Shown: positions 18,752 through 27,698 of the stretch, piece by piece
Position numbering within the stretch: the first letter of the stretch is position 1
Layout: every line of letters starts with the position of its first letter
Source of the DNA: Labilibacter sediminis
GTDB lineage: Bacteria > Bacteroidota > Bacteroidia > Bacteroidales > Marinilabiliaceae
Length of the DNA stretch: 64,000 bases
Direction of reading: 5' to 3'
Assembly (NCBI RefSeq): GCF_005877885.1
Contig: NZ_VCHY01000003.1
Location: 340,748 to 404,747, forward strand
Translations under genes and position numbers: made by a program
The notes under the pieces: model-generated
The model's input: the letters and a program-made list of their open reading frames with translations, nothing else
Told to the model about the DNA's origin: nothing
The model's database searches: none

Positions 18752-19558
18752 ATGGCAATTGCACCAACAATACATGATATTAGGGAAATAACGCCTGTTT
18801 TAAGTGATAAGTTTAAAATAGACTTCTCTAATTATGCATTTTCATTTCTGCGCAGAAGGTTTGCTCACATTTTTAATGTTTTAAATGTTAAGAGCACTAA
18901 AGATTTTATCGAGAAAATTAAAAGTGGAGAATTAACCGAAGATTTTTCATATCATTTTCCGGTACCCGATACTGAAATGTTTCGAGATCCCTCCTTTTGG
19001 CGTTATTTGCGTTTAAAGATATTACCAGGCTTAGAGGAAGATAAATTTAGTTTTTGGTTTCCGCAATTGGTATCATGTGAGGAGTTGTTTTCTTTATTGG
19101 TTATTCTTAAGGAAGAAGGAGTAATTGATAAGGCTAAGGTATATTGTAATGTGTCTAGTGCAAAGAAGCTTGAAGAAATTAAGAGCGGCATTACAGATTC
19201 AAAAAAGATTGAGCTGAATAAGCAAAATTTTAAACGCCTGGAGCTTAATCATCATTTTGAAGATTATTTTATAAATGAGGACGGAAAGGTTTTTATAGAT
19301 AAAAGCCTGATGACTAATGTTGAGTTTTTAAAAGGTAACTTTTTTAATGAAGTGCCCAATACAACCGTGTCGTTTGTGATATTTAGAAATAGAATGATCT
19401 ATTACAATGCCAAACTACAGGTGAATGCCGAAGAAATATTAGCCAAATATATTCATAAAGGAGGCTATATGGCTATTGGAATTAAAGAACGTATTAGTCA
19501 GGCAAATCAATCTTTGTTTGATGAATACGAAATAAGTGAAAAGATTTATAAAGTTTGA
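18752..19558 (+). CDS. Degenerate CheR-like protein, probable pseudoenzyme
   Basis: The 268-aa protein is intact as a reading frame and aligns along its length with the CheR just upstream. The contact VPDTEMFRDPSFWRYL matches its NTTELFRNPETWEYL, and IFRNRMIYYNAKLQ matches IFCRNVLIYFNPELQ. The SAM-binding loop AGCSTGQE is replaced by PQLVSCEE, and the acidic motif ATDIN by CNVSS. Catalysis is therefore unlikely, although the ORF has no stop or frameshift and the N-terminal substrate contact is kept. I infer a regulatory or binding role, for example competing for the receptor tail or pairing with the active CheR. Spacing of four bases to cheR2 and 12 to the next gene implies co-expression. Confidence 0.82.
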   Translation: MAIAPTIHDIREITPVLSDKFKIDFSNYAFSFLRRRFAHIFNVLNVKSTKDFIEKIKSGELTEDFSYHFPVPDTEMFRDPSFWRYLRLKILPGLEEDKFSFWFPQLVSCEELFSLLVILKEEGVIDKAKVYCNVSSAKKLEEIKSGITDSKKIELNKQNFKRLELNHHFEDYFINEDGKVFIDKSLMTNVEFLKGNFFNEVPNTTVSFVIFRNRMIYYNAKLQVNAEEILAKYIHKGGYMAIGIKERISQANQSLFDEYEISEKIYKV

Positions 19559-19570
19559 TAAATCAATTTA

Positions 19571-20146
19571 ATGGTGAAAAATAAACCTGCATATTACAAA
19601 GGTATTGTTATTGGTGGCTCTGCCGGAAGCTTTTCTTTGGTAACTAAAATCTTATCCAGGATAAAGCCAGATTTTAAGTATCCTATTATTATTTGCTTAC
19701 ACAGGTTAAAGCACATTAGGTCTGGTTTGCTCGAAGGACTTAATCTGAAGTCAAACTTATCGGTAGTTGAACCATACGATAAATTGCGTTTAGAAGGAGG
19801 TAAAGTTTATTTGGCACCTTCTAATTATCATCTTTTTATTGAGTTTGATTCAACAGTTTCTCTTTCAACCGAGGAAGTTTTAAACCATAGTCGTCCGTCG
19901 ATCGACCACACATTTTTTTCAGCAGCCACTTCTTTTCGTGAAAAAATGGTAGGTATTTTACTTACCGGTGCAAATAAGGATGGAGCAAGGGGTATAAAAG
20001 ATGTGCATAATAAAAATGGATTTACGATTGTTCAGGATCCTAAAACCTGTGACGTGGATATGATGACTAAATCGGCTTTACAATTATTTAACCCGGATAA
20101 AGTTTTATCTCCTGAAGAAATAATAGATTTTTTAAATAGTCTTTAA
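19571..20146 (+). CDS. Receiver-less CheB methylesterase domain protein
   Basis: The 191-aa protein corresponds to the catalytic domain of CheB only. It has Ser17 in VIGGSAGSFSLV, His44 in ICLHRLKHIR and Asp137 in LLTGANKDGARG, which are the CheB triad positions. The usual GAS[T/A]GG loop is slightly changed (GGSAGS). With no receiver domain it cannot be controlled by CheA phosphorylation, so it may be constitutive or controlled by partners such as the pseudo-CheR next to it. Similar CheR-CheB pairs fused to kinases exist elsewhere. Here they are separate genes. It is 12 bp from each neighbour. Activity against receptors is likely but not shown. Confidence 0.85.
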   Translation: MVKNKPAYYKGIVIGGSAGSFSLVTKILSRIKPDFKYPIIICLHRLKHIRSGLLEGLNLKSNLSVVEPYDKLRLEGGKVYLAPSNYHLFIEFDSTVSLSTEEVLNHSRPSIDHTFFSAATSFREKMVGILLTGANKDGARGIKDVHNKNGFTIVQDPKTCDVDMMTKSALQLFNPDKVLSPEEIIDFLNSL

Positions 20147-20158
20147 ATTAATTAGATC

Positions 20159-20923
20159 ATGATAAAAAATCCAATATATCGGTTGTATGTTTTTGCAGGC
20201 TTAGCTTTTGTTTTTGCACTTGTAAAGTATTTTTTTGTTGAAGCAGAAATCTCACCTAAGTTTTTTCTTTTGGAGGTAGTTTCGTTCGGATTATTTATAG
20301 CTATTATTTTTTTAGCGGATAAATTATTGAAAGAAGCTTCTCAAAACGAAGAAAACTATAAGGAGGAGTTGGATAAGCAAAAGTTTAGATATGAGGATGA
20401 AATAGATAATTTAAAATCTAAATTATCTCAATCGCAAAATGAGGATAAACTTGTTTTAAATAATGATGAACTTAATAAGGTAGCAGACAATATAATTAAC
20501 CGTATTAAGAAATGTGAGAGTGTTGAAGCTTTAGCCAATGAACTTTTATGCCAAATGGCTAAATGCTATGAGGTTATGGTTGGAGTTTGTTATTTTAATT
20601 CAGAACCTTCTGATAAGTTTAACGTAAAAGCTACTTTTGGTATAGGTAAAGAGGTAGAAATTGCTGATTTTATGCCAAATGAAGGGTTAAATGGTCAGGT
20701 AGTTTCTGATATGAAACCGATGTTAGTGGATGAAATTGATGAAGATTATCTTAGTGTTGAATCTGGTTCAGGATCATCAAAGCCGGTGTATCTTTATCTA
20801 CTGCCAGTCGTAAAAAATAACCAGAGTATCGGTCTTATAGAAGTTGCTTCTTTTAGTAATATTAAAATTGATCAACACTGGGTAACAATAAATAATCGTA
20901 TTGCTGATACCATACTTTTATAG
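20159..20923 (+). CDS. Membrane-anchored GAF-domain protein
   Basis: The 254-aa protein has two TM segments (about 9-25 and 35-57), an acidic coiled coil (about 60-105) and a GAF domain (about 115-254). The GAF region has the pattern NEGLNGQVVSDMKPMLVDEI and SIGLIEVASFSNIKIDQHW, which resembles the GAF of the PAS/GAF protein at 16010 and of the PP2C protein that follows. There is no output domain. It lies eight bases before the phosphatase gene and probably regulates it, but I have no direct evidence. It could also be a partner of the receptor array. Confidence 0.75.
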   Translation: MIKNPIYRLYVFAGLAFVFALVKYFFVEAEISPKFFLLEVVSFGLFIAIIFLADKLLKEASQNEENYKEELDKQKFRYEDEIDNLKSKLSQSQNEDKLVLNNDELNKVADNIINRIKKCESVEALANELLCQMAKCYEVMVGVCYFNSEPSDKFNVKATFGIGKEVEIADFMPNEGLNGQVVSDMKPMLVDEIDEDYLSVESGSGSSKPVYLYLLPVVKNNQSIGLIEVASFSNIKIDQHWVTINNRIADTILL

Positions 20924-20931
20924 ATAGCAAC

Positions 20932-23538
20932 ATGCAAATAAAAAAAGTACAAAACCGAATAAGAAAGTATCTTGATTTCTCTCTGCTCTCAGAAAGAGAT
21001 TTGTTTTTTTTATTGAGTTTTCTCCTTCTCACATATTTATTTATATGGGCTGGTTTTATCGATTTTTTAAATATCCCCTTCTCATTAAATACAATCATAT
21101 CAATTCATGCCTCTCAACTGGTTTGGCTTGTTGATATTTTGGTTTTGAGTGTTCCATTCGGAGTAATTGTACTTTTAAATTACGGCAGAATTACAAAGGC
21201 TAATCAATCCAAAGAAATTAAAAAACTTAAGAATCAGTTAGAGTCAAATATCTTAATTGCTGATCTTATTCAGAAAGGTGAGTTTAAGAAAATTCTGAAT
21301 AATAATAATGAAGTTTCACCTTTGTTAAGTTTAGCTAAAAACTTGATGGAAACCAATGAAAAGGAAAAAGAGCTTAAATGGATTGCTAAGGGTAAAGAGC
21401 TGGTTAATGAGGATTTAAGGACTTATAGAACCATTGATGAACTTTCAATTGAAGTATTAAAAACCATTATAAAATATTGTGGAGCTATACAGGGTAGTTT
21501 TTACATATTAAAAGATGATAAAATGGTTAATAAAGCTACCTATGCATTTAACAGGCAGCGTTTTATTAACCAGGAATTTGAAATTGGAAGAGGATTGGTA
21601 GGTCAAGTGGCTTTTGAAAAAGCTATGATCTATCGTACAGAAATTCCTGATGATTATTTTACTGTTACATCTGGAATTATAGGTGATAAGAAACCCAAAA
21701 GTTTAATTATTCTGCCTTTAATGCAGGAAGAGGAACTACAGGGTATTATTGAAATAGGCTTTCTGAGCAAGGCTTTGCCTGATTATAAGATAAGCTTTGC
21801 ACAGGAATTGGTTGGAATGATTGGTCGTACTATATACGCCCAAAAAATTAATGCTAAAACAGAGTATTTATTGCAGGAGTCGCAGGAGATGACTGAAACT
21901 CTTCAACAGAATGAGGAGAAATTAAAAGAAAATGCTCGTGAAATGATGATTGCTCAGGAGGATCTTGAACAATCAAATGAGTTATTAGAGTCAAAAATTC
22001 AGGAAGTAGAGAATGGTCAAAAACGTTTGGTAGCATTACTTACCAATGCTTCAGAGTTTATTTCCATCTATGATGAAAACCAAAGACTTCTATTTGAAAG
22101 TCCTTCAGTAAAAAGAATATTGGGTTATAGTGATGAAGATGATATTCAAGGGATGGACCCTGAAATGCTAACACCAAGGGGCTATCGTACCATTAATAAC
22201 TTATTTAAATATCTACTTGAAACACCTGGAGGAGAAAATGTAGCACAGTACGCCTATTTAAAAAAGAATGGAGAAAAGTTATTCCTGGAAACGAAAGGAA
22301 AAAACTTACTACATGATCCAGCCATTAAAGGTATCATCTTTAATACTCAGGATATTACTGAAAGAATAAGGGCCGAGAAAGAGGAGCGCATGAAAAGTAG
22401 AATGCAATCTCTGTCTGAGAATTCTCCGGATATGATTTTGCGTATTAATACTACAGGAAAGCTGGTTTATGCTAACCCTGTAGTTAGTGATTTTATTGGT
22501 TTATCGCTAACAGAAATTACCAAGAAAAGAATAAGTGATTTACAGGTGGATGAACGCTTTGTTGATTTTATTAACCATGTTTTGCATGAAATAAAAACTA
22601 ACGAAGAACAAATCATCGAAGAGATCGAAATGAACACCCCGGATGGCGATAAAATAATGCAAATAAAGGCCATTCCTGAGCTAAATAACGATAAGGTTTT
22701 AGAATCTGTATTGTTTGTGGCGCATGATATGACCGAGATAAAGAAAATTGAGCAGGAAATAAAAGAGAAAAATAAGAAGATTTCGGATAGTATTAATTAC
22801 GCACAAAGAATTCAAACATCCATTCTTCCTGATACATCGCTATTACAAAGGCATTTTCCAAGGTCCTTTATCTTTTATCGTCCAAAGGATGTTGTTAGTG
22901 GAGATTTTCCGTGGTTTGTACAAAAAGACGAAACATTATATGTTGCAGCCGTAGACTGTACAGGTCATGGTGTGCCCGGAGCATTATTATCATTTATCGG
23001 ATACTTTTTGTTGAATAACATTGTGAACATTGATGACAATTTTAATGCTGCAAAAATATTGGAATTATTGCATCAGGATGTACGTTCAACCTTAAAGCAA
23101 AACGAAGAGGGTAATAATGGAAGAGATGGAATGGACCTCGCTCTTTGTAAAATTGATAAGGAAAATAAGACAATACAATTTGCCGGAGCTCATAATCCAT
23201 TATATTTGTTGAGAAATGGCGAATTAATAGAATATAAAGGAACCAGAAAAGGTATAGGAGGTAAACCTCTTTTAAAGAAAAAGGAAAAGGATTTTGAAAA
23301 TCATGAAATTCATTATCAGGAAGGTGATAAAATCTTTATTTTCTCAGATGGTTTACCTGATCAGTTAGGAGGAGAACGACGACGCAAATATCAATCAAAG
23401 CGTATTAGAGAAGCCTTAACTGCTGAAAAAGATTTAACAATGGCTCATTTTTCTCGTCATTTTTCATCTGATTTTTACGATTGGATGGGTGAAGAAAAAC
23501 AAGTAGATGATGTGCTGTTAATAGGTATTGAATTATAA
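20932..23538 (+). CDS. SiaA-like PP2C/SpoIIE phosphatase with GAF and PAS sensors
   Basis: The 868-aa protein has two N-terminal TM segments (about 24-44 and 62-83), a GAF domain (about 160-305) with RGLVGQVAFEKAMIY, a coiled coil (about 305-365), two PAS domains (about 365-480 and 490-610), and a SpoIIE-type phosphatase (about 635-868). Metal-binding residues of the phosphatase are visible: Asp in VSGDFPWF, DCTGHGVPGALLS, GMDLALCKID and the terminal VDDVLLIGI. Such enzymes remove phosphate from Ser/Thr of STAS-like or SiaC-like proteins. The two following genes encode the kinase and substrate of a Sia-type system, so this is most likely the SiaA counterpart, with sensor domains in place of the HAMP domain of SiaA in Pseudomonas. 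It is in the chemosensory run. Confidence 0.85.
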   Translation: MQIKKVQNRIRKYLDFSLLSERDLFFLLSFLLLTYLFIWAGFIDFLNIPFSLNTIISIHASQLVWLVDILVLSVPFGVIVLLNYGRITKANQSKEIKKLKNQLESNILIADLIQKGEFKKILNNNNEVSPLLSLAKNLMETNEKEKELKWIAKGKELVNEDLRTYRTIDELSIEVLKTIIKYCGAIQGSFYILKDDKMVNKATYAFNRQRFINQEFEIGRGLVGQVAFEKAMIYRTEIPDDYFTVTSGIIGDKKPKSLIILPLMQEEELQGIIEIGFLSKALPDYKISFAQELVGMIGRTIYAQKINAKTEYLLQESQEMTETLQQNEEKLKENAREMMIAQEDLEQSNELLESKIQEVENGQKRLVALLTNASEFISIYDENQRLLFESPSVKRILGYSDEDDIQGMDPEMLTPRGYRTINNLFKYLLETPGGENVAQYAYLKKNGEKLFLETKGKNLLHDPAIKGIIFNTQDITERIRAEKEERMKSRMQSLSENSPDMILRINTTGKLVYANPVVSDFIGLSLTEITKKRISDLQVDERFVDFINHVLHEIKTNEEQIIEEIEMNTPDGDKIMQIKAIPELNNDKVLESVLFVAHDMTEIKKIEQEIKEKNKKISDSINYAQRIQTSILPDTSLLQRHFPRSFIFYRPKDVVSGDFPWFVQKDETLYVAAVDCTGHGVPGALLSFIGYFLLNNIVNIDDNFNAAKILELLHQDVRSTLKQNEEGNNGRDGMDLALCKIDKENKTIQFAGAHNPLYLLRNGELIEYKGTRKGIGGKPLLKKKEKDFENHEIHYQEGDKIFIFSDGLPDQLGGERRRKYQSKRIREALTAEKDLTMAHFSRHFSSDFYDWMGEEKQVDDVLLIGIEL

Positions 23539-23564
23539 AATATACAAAATTAAATAACAGAACA

Positions 23565-24140
23565 ATGGGAAATGCACTAGACAACCATAGTTTTTTAGAT
23601 TTTGCTTACCAGCTCTATCGAACTATGAAAACAAACGAGATAAGTCTGGTATATGAAGGAGAAATAAATCAGGATATCACCAAAACTTTTACTTCATTAA
23701 CAGAAAGGAATCTTGCTAAAAGTGAAGAATCAAACGCTGTTCAAAGAAAAGTGTTTAATGTGATGGTGGAGTGTTTGCAAAACATTAGTAAGCATGCCGA
23801 TTCATTATCAGAAGATGATCAGAAAGAGCGTAGAGGAATTGTTATGGTGAGTAAGGGAGAAGAAAGCTATAATATCATCACGGGTAATGTGATTAAAAAC
23901 TCAAAGGTTCCTGGTTTACGTGAAAGTCTTGAGCAAGTGAATTCTCTGGATAAAAAAGGATTGTCAACATTATATAAAACGCAAATGCGCGAAGGAAAAC
24001 TTTCTGAAAAAGGCGGAGCCGGGCTTGGATTAATTGATATCGCCAAAAAAACGGGAAGTACCTTAACTTATCAGTTTAAAGAAATTGATGAAGAACTGTC
24101 CTTTTTTATTTTAACCTCAACCATCAAACGTAATAAATAA
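23565..24140 (+). CDS. SiaB-like protein kinase (DUF6272)
   Basis: The 191-aa cytosolic protein matches the SiaB/DUF6272 pattern, a small GHKL-type kinase. It shows the N-box like stretch FNVMVECLQNISKHAD, an ATP-binding region with GGAGLGLIDIAKKTGS, and a final FFILTSTI strand. SiaB phosphorylates SiaC on a threonine and SiaA removes the phosphate. Here it lies 26 bp downstream of the PP2C gene and 20 bp before the SiaC-like gene, giving the order phosphatase-kinase-phosphoprotein found in Pseudomonas. The missing fourth gene there is the diguanylate cyclase siaD, and none is in this window. Kinase activity is inferred from homology. Confidence 0.85.
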   Translation: MGNALDNHSFLDFAYQLYRTMKTNEISLVYEGEINQDITKTFTSLTERNLAKSEESNAVQRKVFNVMVECLQNISKHADSLSEDDQKERRGIVMVSKGEESYNIITGNVIKNSKVPGLRESLEQVNSLDKKGLSTLYKTQMREGKLSEKGGAGLGLIDIAKKTGSTLTYQFKEIDEELSFFILTSTIKRNK

Positions 24141-24160
24141 CATTTAAAAATATATAAACC

Positions 24161-24541
24161 ATGGAAGTTATCAATATACAAGGAACAGATGATACTCCTA
24201 ATGTAATTCTAGATAAAGACAACGGGAAATTTGAAATTTCAGGTCGTTCATTACCCGAAGATGTAAATATGTTTTATGAACCAATCATGAATTGGATCGA
24301 TGGCTATTCTGAGGGACCTAATGGTGAAACAGAATTTCATTTTAAACTGGAATATTTTAACACAGCTTCATCAAAAATTATCTTAGATATCCTTCTTAAA
24401 TTCGAAGAAATAGTTGAGGATGGCCATGATGTTAGAATCAAGTGGCATTACCATGAAGAGGAGGAAGATATGTTAGAAGCAGGTGAAGAATATGCTGATA
24501 TCGTAGAAATTCCGTTTGACTACGAACCTTATACTGACTAG
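24161..24541 (+). CDS. SiaC-like phosphoprotein (DUF1987)
   Basis: The 126-aa acidic protein has the DUF1987/SiaC pattern: GKFEISGRSLPEDVNMFYEP near the N-terminus, a central FHFKLEYFNTASSKIILDIL, and a tail rich in Glu and Asp. The Thr in FNTASSK is residue 68, the same number as the phosphorylated Thr68 of Pseudomonas SiaC (from memory). In Pseudomonas the unphosphorylated SiaC binds and activates the diguanylate cyclase SiaD. Here a partner is not visible, and the next gene encodes a large ABCG-like transporter. The partner could be that transporter, the STAS protein or an enzyme elsewhere in the genome. It is a strong family match. Confidence 0.88.
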   Translation: MEVINIQGTDDTPNVILDKDNGKFEISGRSLPEDVNMFYEPIMNWIDGYSEGPNGETEFHFKLEYFNTASSKIILDILLKFEEIVEDGHDVRIKWHYHEEEEDMLEAGEEYADIVEIPFDYEPYTD

Positions 24542-24565
24542 ATCATAAATAGCAAGGATTAACCT

Positions 24566-27500
24566 ATGAGTGAAGAAATATTAAAGGCGCTGATGCAGTT
24601 GTTTGGCCTTATAGCCAAGCAGGATGGAGGAGTACAAAATAGTGAAGTAGAATTTGTAAAAAATTTCTTAAACCAACAGCTTAGTTCAGAGGCTGTAGGG
24701 GAATATTTTGCTCTGTTTCAAAGGCACTCTAAGGTTAAGAAATCCGCACTGAATAAAGGAGAAGAGGATAAGGTTCAGCTTACTTCAATGAAGGATTCTG
24801 TTAGGATTCTTGGTATTTGTAAAAAAATTAACAAGCAGCTAAACAAGGAACAAAAGGTTGTTGTACTGGTTCGTTTGTATGAATTGGTTAACGCAGACAG
24901 GCGTTTTACAGATCAGCGAATGGCCATTATTAATACCGCTGCTGATGTATTTAAGTTTTCAGAAACTGAGAAAACAAATATTGAATCGTTTGTTGTAAAT
25001 GAAGCTTTAAAAGATCTTGATTTTGAAAACCTCCTAACCATTAACTCAAATGAGCACGATGGAGAACAAAGGGAGCATATACAATCAGGTAAGCTGGATG
25101 GTAGTGTTTTAATTTTGAGAGTTAAAAGTGCAGACTTGTATTTTCTTAGATATACTGGAAGTCAGGATGTATTTTTAAATGGTTTACTTTTAAGTCAGCG
25201 ACGAATTTATCTTTTCCCGAAAGGAAGTTTTATAAAACTTCCGGGTGGAGCTCCTATATATTATACCGATGTAGTTGGTCATTTTATGACTGACGGATCA
25301 ACTCCTAAAATTTCATATGTTGTAAACAGCCTAGGTTTTCAATTTAAAAATGGAGGTATTGGACTACGCGATGTAAATTTAGGTGAAGAACATGGGCGAC
25401 TTGTTGGAATAATGGGGGCCAGTGGTGCCGGTAAAACCACATTGTTGAATGTTCTTTCTGGAACAGAAAGTCCAAGCTCGGGAGAGGTTCGTATTAACGG
25501 TATTAACCTTCATACCGAAAAAGAAAAACTGGAAGGTGTTATTGGTCTTATTCCGCAGGACGATCTTTTAATAGAAGAGTTAACGGTTTTTGAAAACCTT
25601 TACTATAACGCTAAACTTTGTTTTAAGGATAAAAATGAAGAGGAAATAACCAATATGGTTAATGATACTCTTCAAAACCTGGGTCTATTTGAACGACGTA
25701 ATTTAAAGGTTGGATCTCCGCTAAATAAAATGATTAGTGGAGGTCAGCGTAAGCGATTAAATATTGCTCTTGAGCTAATCAGGGAACCGGCAATATTATT
25801 TGTGGATGAACCTACATCAGGTCTGTCTTCAAGAGACTCTGAGAATGTAATGAATTTGCTTAGGGAGCTTACCTTAAAGGGCAAATTAATTTTTGTAGTT
25901 ATCCATCAGCCATCATCAGATATTTATAAAATGTTTGATAAGATGTTTATCCTTGACACAGGTGGTTATCCTGTATATTACGGTAACCCGAGTGAATCAC
26001 TTATTTATTTTAAGCAGTTAGATGCCCAAATAAATAGTGAGCAGGGTGAATGTCCTCAGTGTGGTAACTTAAATCCGGAAATGGTGTTTAATATTATAGA
26101 TGCCAATGTGTTGGATGAATATGGAAATTACACAAATAAAAGAAAGACTAACCCTCAGGAGTGGAATGAACACTATAAAAAGAATATCTCTATTCCGGAA
26201 ATTACAGAAGTAGAAAGTGCTCCACCTCAATCATTAAATATTCCAGTGTGGATTAAGCAGTTTAAGATATATACATTACGGGATTTCTTTTCAAAGATCT
26301 CTAACCTTCAGTATATTTTACTGAACCTTTTAGAAGCACCGGTTATTGGATTTATTTTATCGTTTTTAATCAGATATATTGTAGATCCAGACTCTAATGT
26401 ATATGTATTTAGAGACAATGAGAACATTCCTCCATATGTATTTATGGGGATTGTAGTGGCCTTGTTTTTTGGGCTTATTGTAAGTGCTGAAGAAATATTT
26501 AAGGATGCAAAAATACTCAAGCGGGAGGCCTTTTTAAATCTGTCCCGATCAAGTTACCTTATTTCAAAGGTCCTTATTTTATTTACGATATCTGCTATTC
26601 AAATGGCATTATTTGTTGCTGTGGCAAATACCATATTGGGTATAGAAGGTATGTTTTTTCAATTTTGGCTGGCATTGTTTTCAGTTTCAGCTTTTGCCAA
26701 TATTTTAGGCCTTATTCTTTCAGCTTCATTTAATTCAATTGTAACTATCTATATACTTATTCCTTTTGTAATGATACCGCAAATGGTATTGGGAGGAGCT
26801 ATGTTTACATTTGATAAACTAAACAGAGATATCTCCAGTGCCGATAAAGTTCCATTTATTGCTGAATTTATGCCATCACGTTGGATTTATGAAGGTTTAA
26901 TTGTTGATCAGTTTAAAAACAATAAGTTTCAACGTTTATTTTATGATGTTGAACAAGAAGAAAGTACTGCTAATTTTAAAATAGTATACTATTTTCAGGA
27001 GTTAGATGACATTTTAGATAATTGCAAGAAGTATATTGAATCAACTAATTCAGATAAGGATGCAGAGCAGTTTAGCGATGATTTAGCATTGTTAAAGAAC
27101 GAAATTGGTAAAGAAAACAGAAGAGTATCAGATATTCAATATACTCATTTGGATAAATTGAACTCTAAAGATTTTGATTTAGAATTGTATACATCTGTAG
27201 CCAAACATTTAGAAGCTTTAAGATCACATTATACCGAGCGATTTACTAAAGCTTCTAATAAAAAGGATAAAATGATTAATATGGCTATCTCTAAATATTC
27301 TAAAGAGAAATTTAACCATATTAAGGACGTGAACCTAAATGAAAGCATTTCGGATGTTGTGCTAAAAGTTTTTGAAAAGAATAAAATTTTGCGTCAGGGA
27401 GATAAGTTAATTCAGAATGTAGAACCAATTTATCAGATGCCTGAACCAGAAGGTTTTTTGTCATTTAGAACTCACTTTTTTGCACCTAAAAAACATTTTG

Positions 27501-27640
27501 GTGGTAAGTTTTACGAAACACTTTGGTTCAATATTTTTGTGGTATGGATATTTACGATTTTACTTTATGTAGTTTTATATTTTGATTTATTACGTAAATC
27601 GTTTAATTTCCTTGGCGAATTAAAATATCTTAAAAAGTAA
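24566..27640 (+). CDS. ABCG-type ATPase/permease with N-terminal TerB-like and FHA-like regions
   Basis: The 1024-aa protein has an N-terminal helical domain (about 1-150) similar in shape to TerB (MQLFGLIAKQDGGVQNSEV). A beta-rich stretch follows (about 165-245; FLNGLLLSQRRIYLFPKGS), plausibly FHA-like. The ATPase domain (about 260-480) has Walker A GASGAGKT, signature ISGGQRKRLNIALEL and Walker B LFVDEPTSGLSS. The membrane domain (about 580-790) has several TMs and a distant C-terminal TM (about 990-1010), with a hydrophilic insert (about 800-960) between them. It fuses ATPase and permease in one chain like ABCG half-transporters. It lies 24 bp after the SiaC-like gene, so control by that switch is plausible. 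Substrate unknown. Confidence 0.85.
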   Translation: MSEEILKALMQLFGLIAKQDGGVQNSEVEFVKNFLNQQLSSEAVGEYFALFQRHSKVKKSALNKGEEDKVQLTSMKDSVRILGICKKINKQLNKEQKVVVLVRLYELVNADRRFTDQRMAIINTAADVFKFSETEKTNIESFVVNEALKDLDFENLLTINSNEHDGEQREHIQSGKLDGSVLILRVKSADLYFLRYTGSQDVFLNGLLLSQRRIYLFPKGSFIKLPGGAPIYYTDVVGHFMTDGSTPKISYVVNSLGFQFKNGGIGLRDVNLGEEHGRLVGIMGASGAGKTTLLNVLSGTESPSSGEVRINGINLHTEKEKLEGVIGLIPQDDLLIEELTVFENLYYNAKLCFKDKNEEEITNMVNDTLQNLGLFERRNLKVGSPLNKMISGGQRKRLNIALELIREPAILFVDEPTSGLSSRDSENVMNLLRELTLKGKLIFVVIHQPSSDIYKMFDKMFILDTGGYPVYYGNPSESLIYFKQLDAQINSEQGECPQCGNLNPEMVFNIIDANVLDEYGNYTNKRKTNPQEWNEHYKKNISIPEITEVESAPPQSLNIPVWIKQFKIYTLRDFFSKISNLQYILLNLLEAPVIGFILSFLIRYIVDPDSNVYVFRDNENIPPYVFMGIVVALFFGLIVSAEEIFKDAKILKREAFLNLSRSSYLISKVLILFTISAIQMALFVAVANTILGIEGMFFQFWLALFSVSAFANILGLILSASFNSIVTIYILIPFVMIPQMVLGGAMFTFDKLNRDISSADKVPFIAEFMPSRWIYEGLIVDQFKNNKFQRLFYDVEQEESTANFKIVYYFQELDDILDNCKKYIESTNSDKDAEQFSDDLALLKNEIGKENRRVSDIQYTHLDKLNSKDFDLELYTSVAKHLEALRSHYTERFTKASNKKDKMINMAISKYSKEKFNHIKDVNLNESISDVVLKVFEKNKILRQGDKLIQNVEPIYQMPEPEGFLSFRTHFFAPKKHFGGKFYETLWFNIFVVWIFTILLYVVLYFDLLRKSFNFLGELKYLKK

Positions 27641-27698
27641 CCTTTTATAAGGTTTATAGTATAACCTAATTGATTTGATTTATATAAAAAACTTTATC

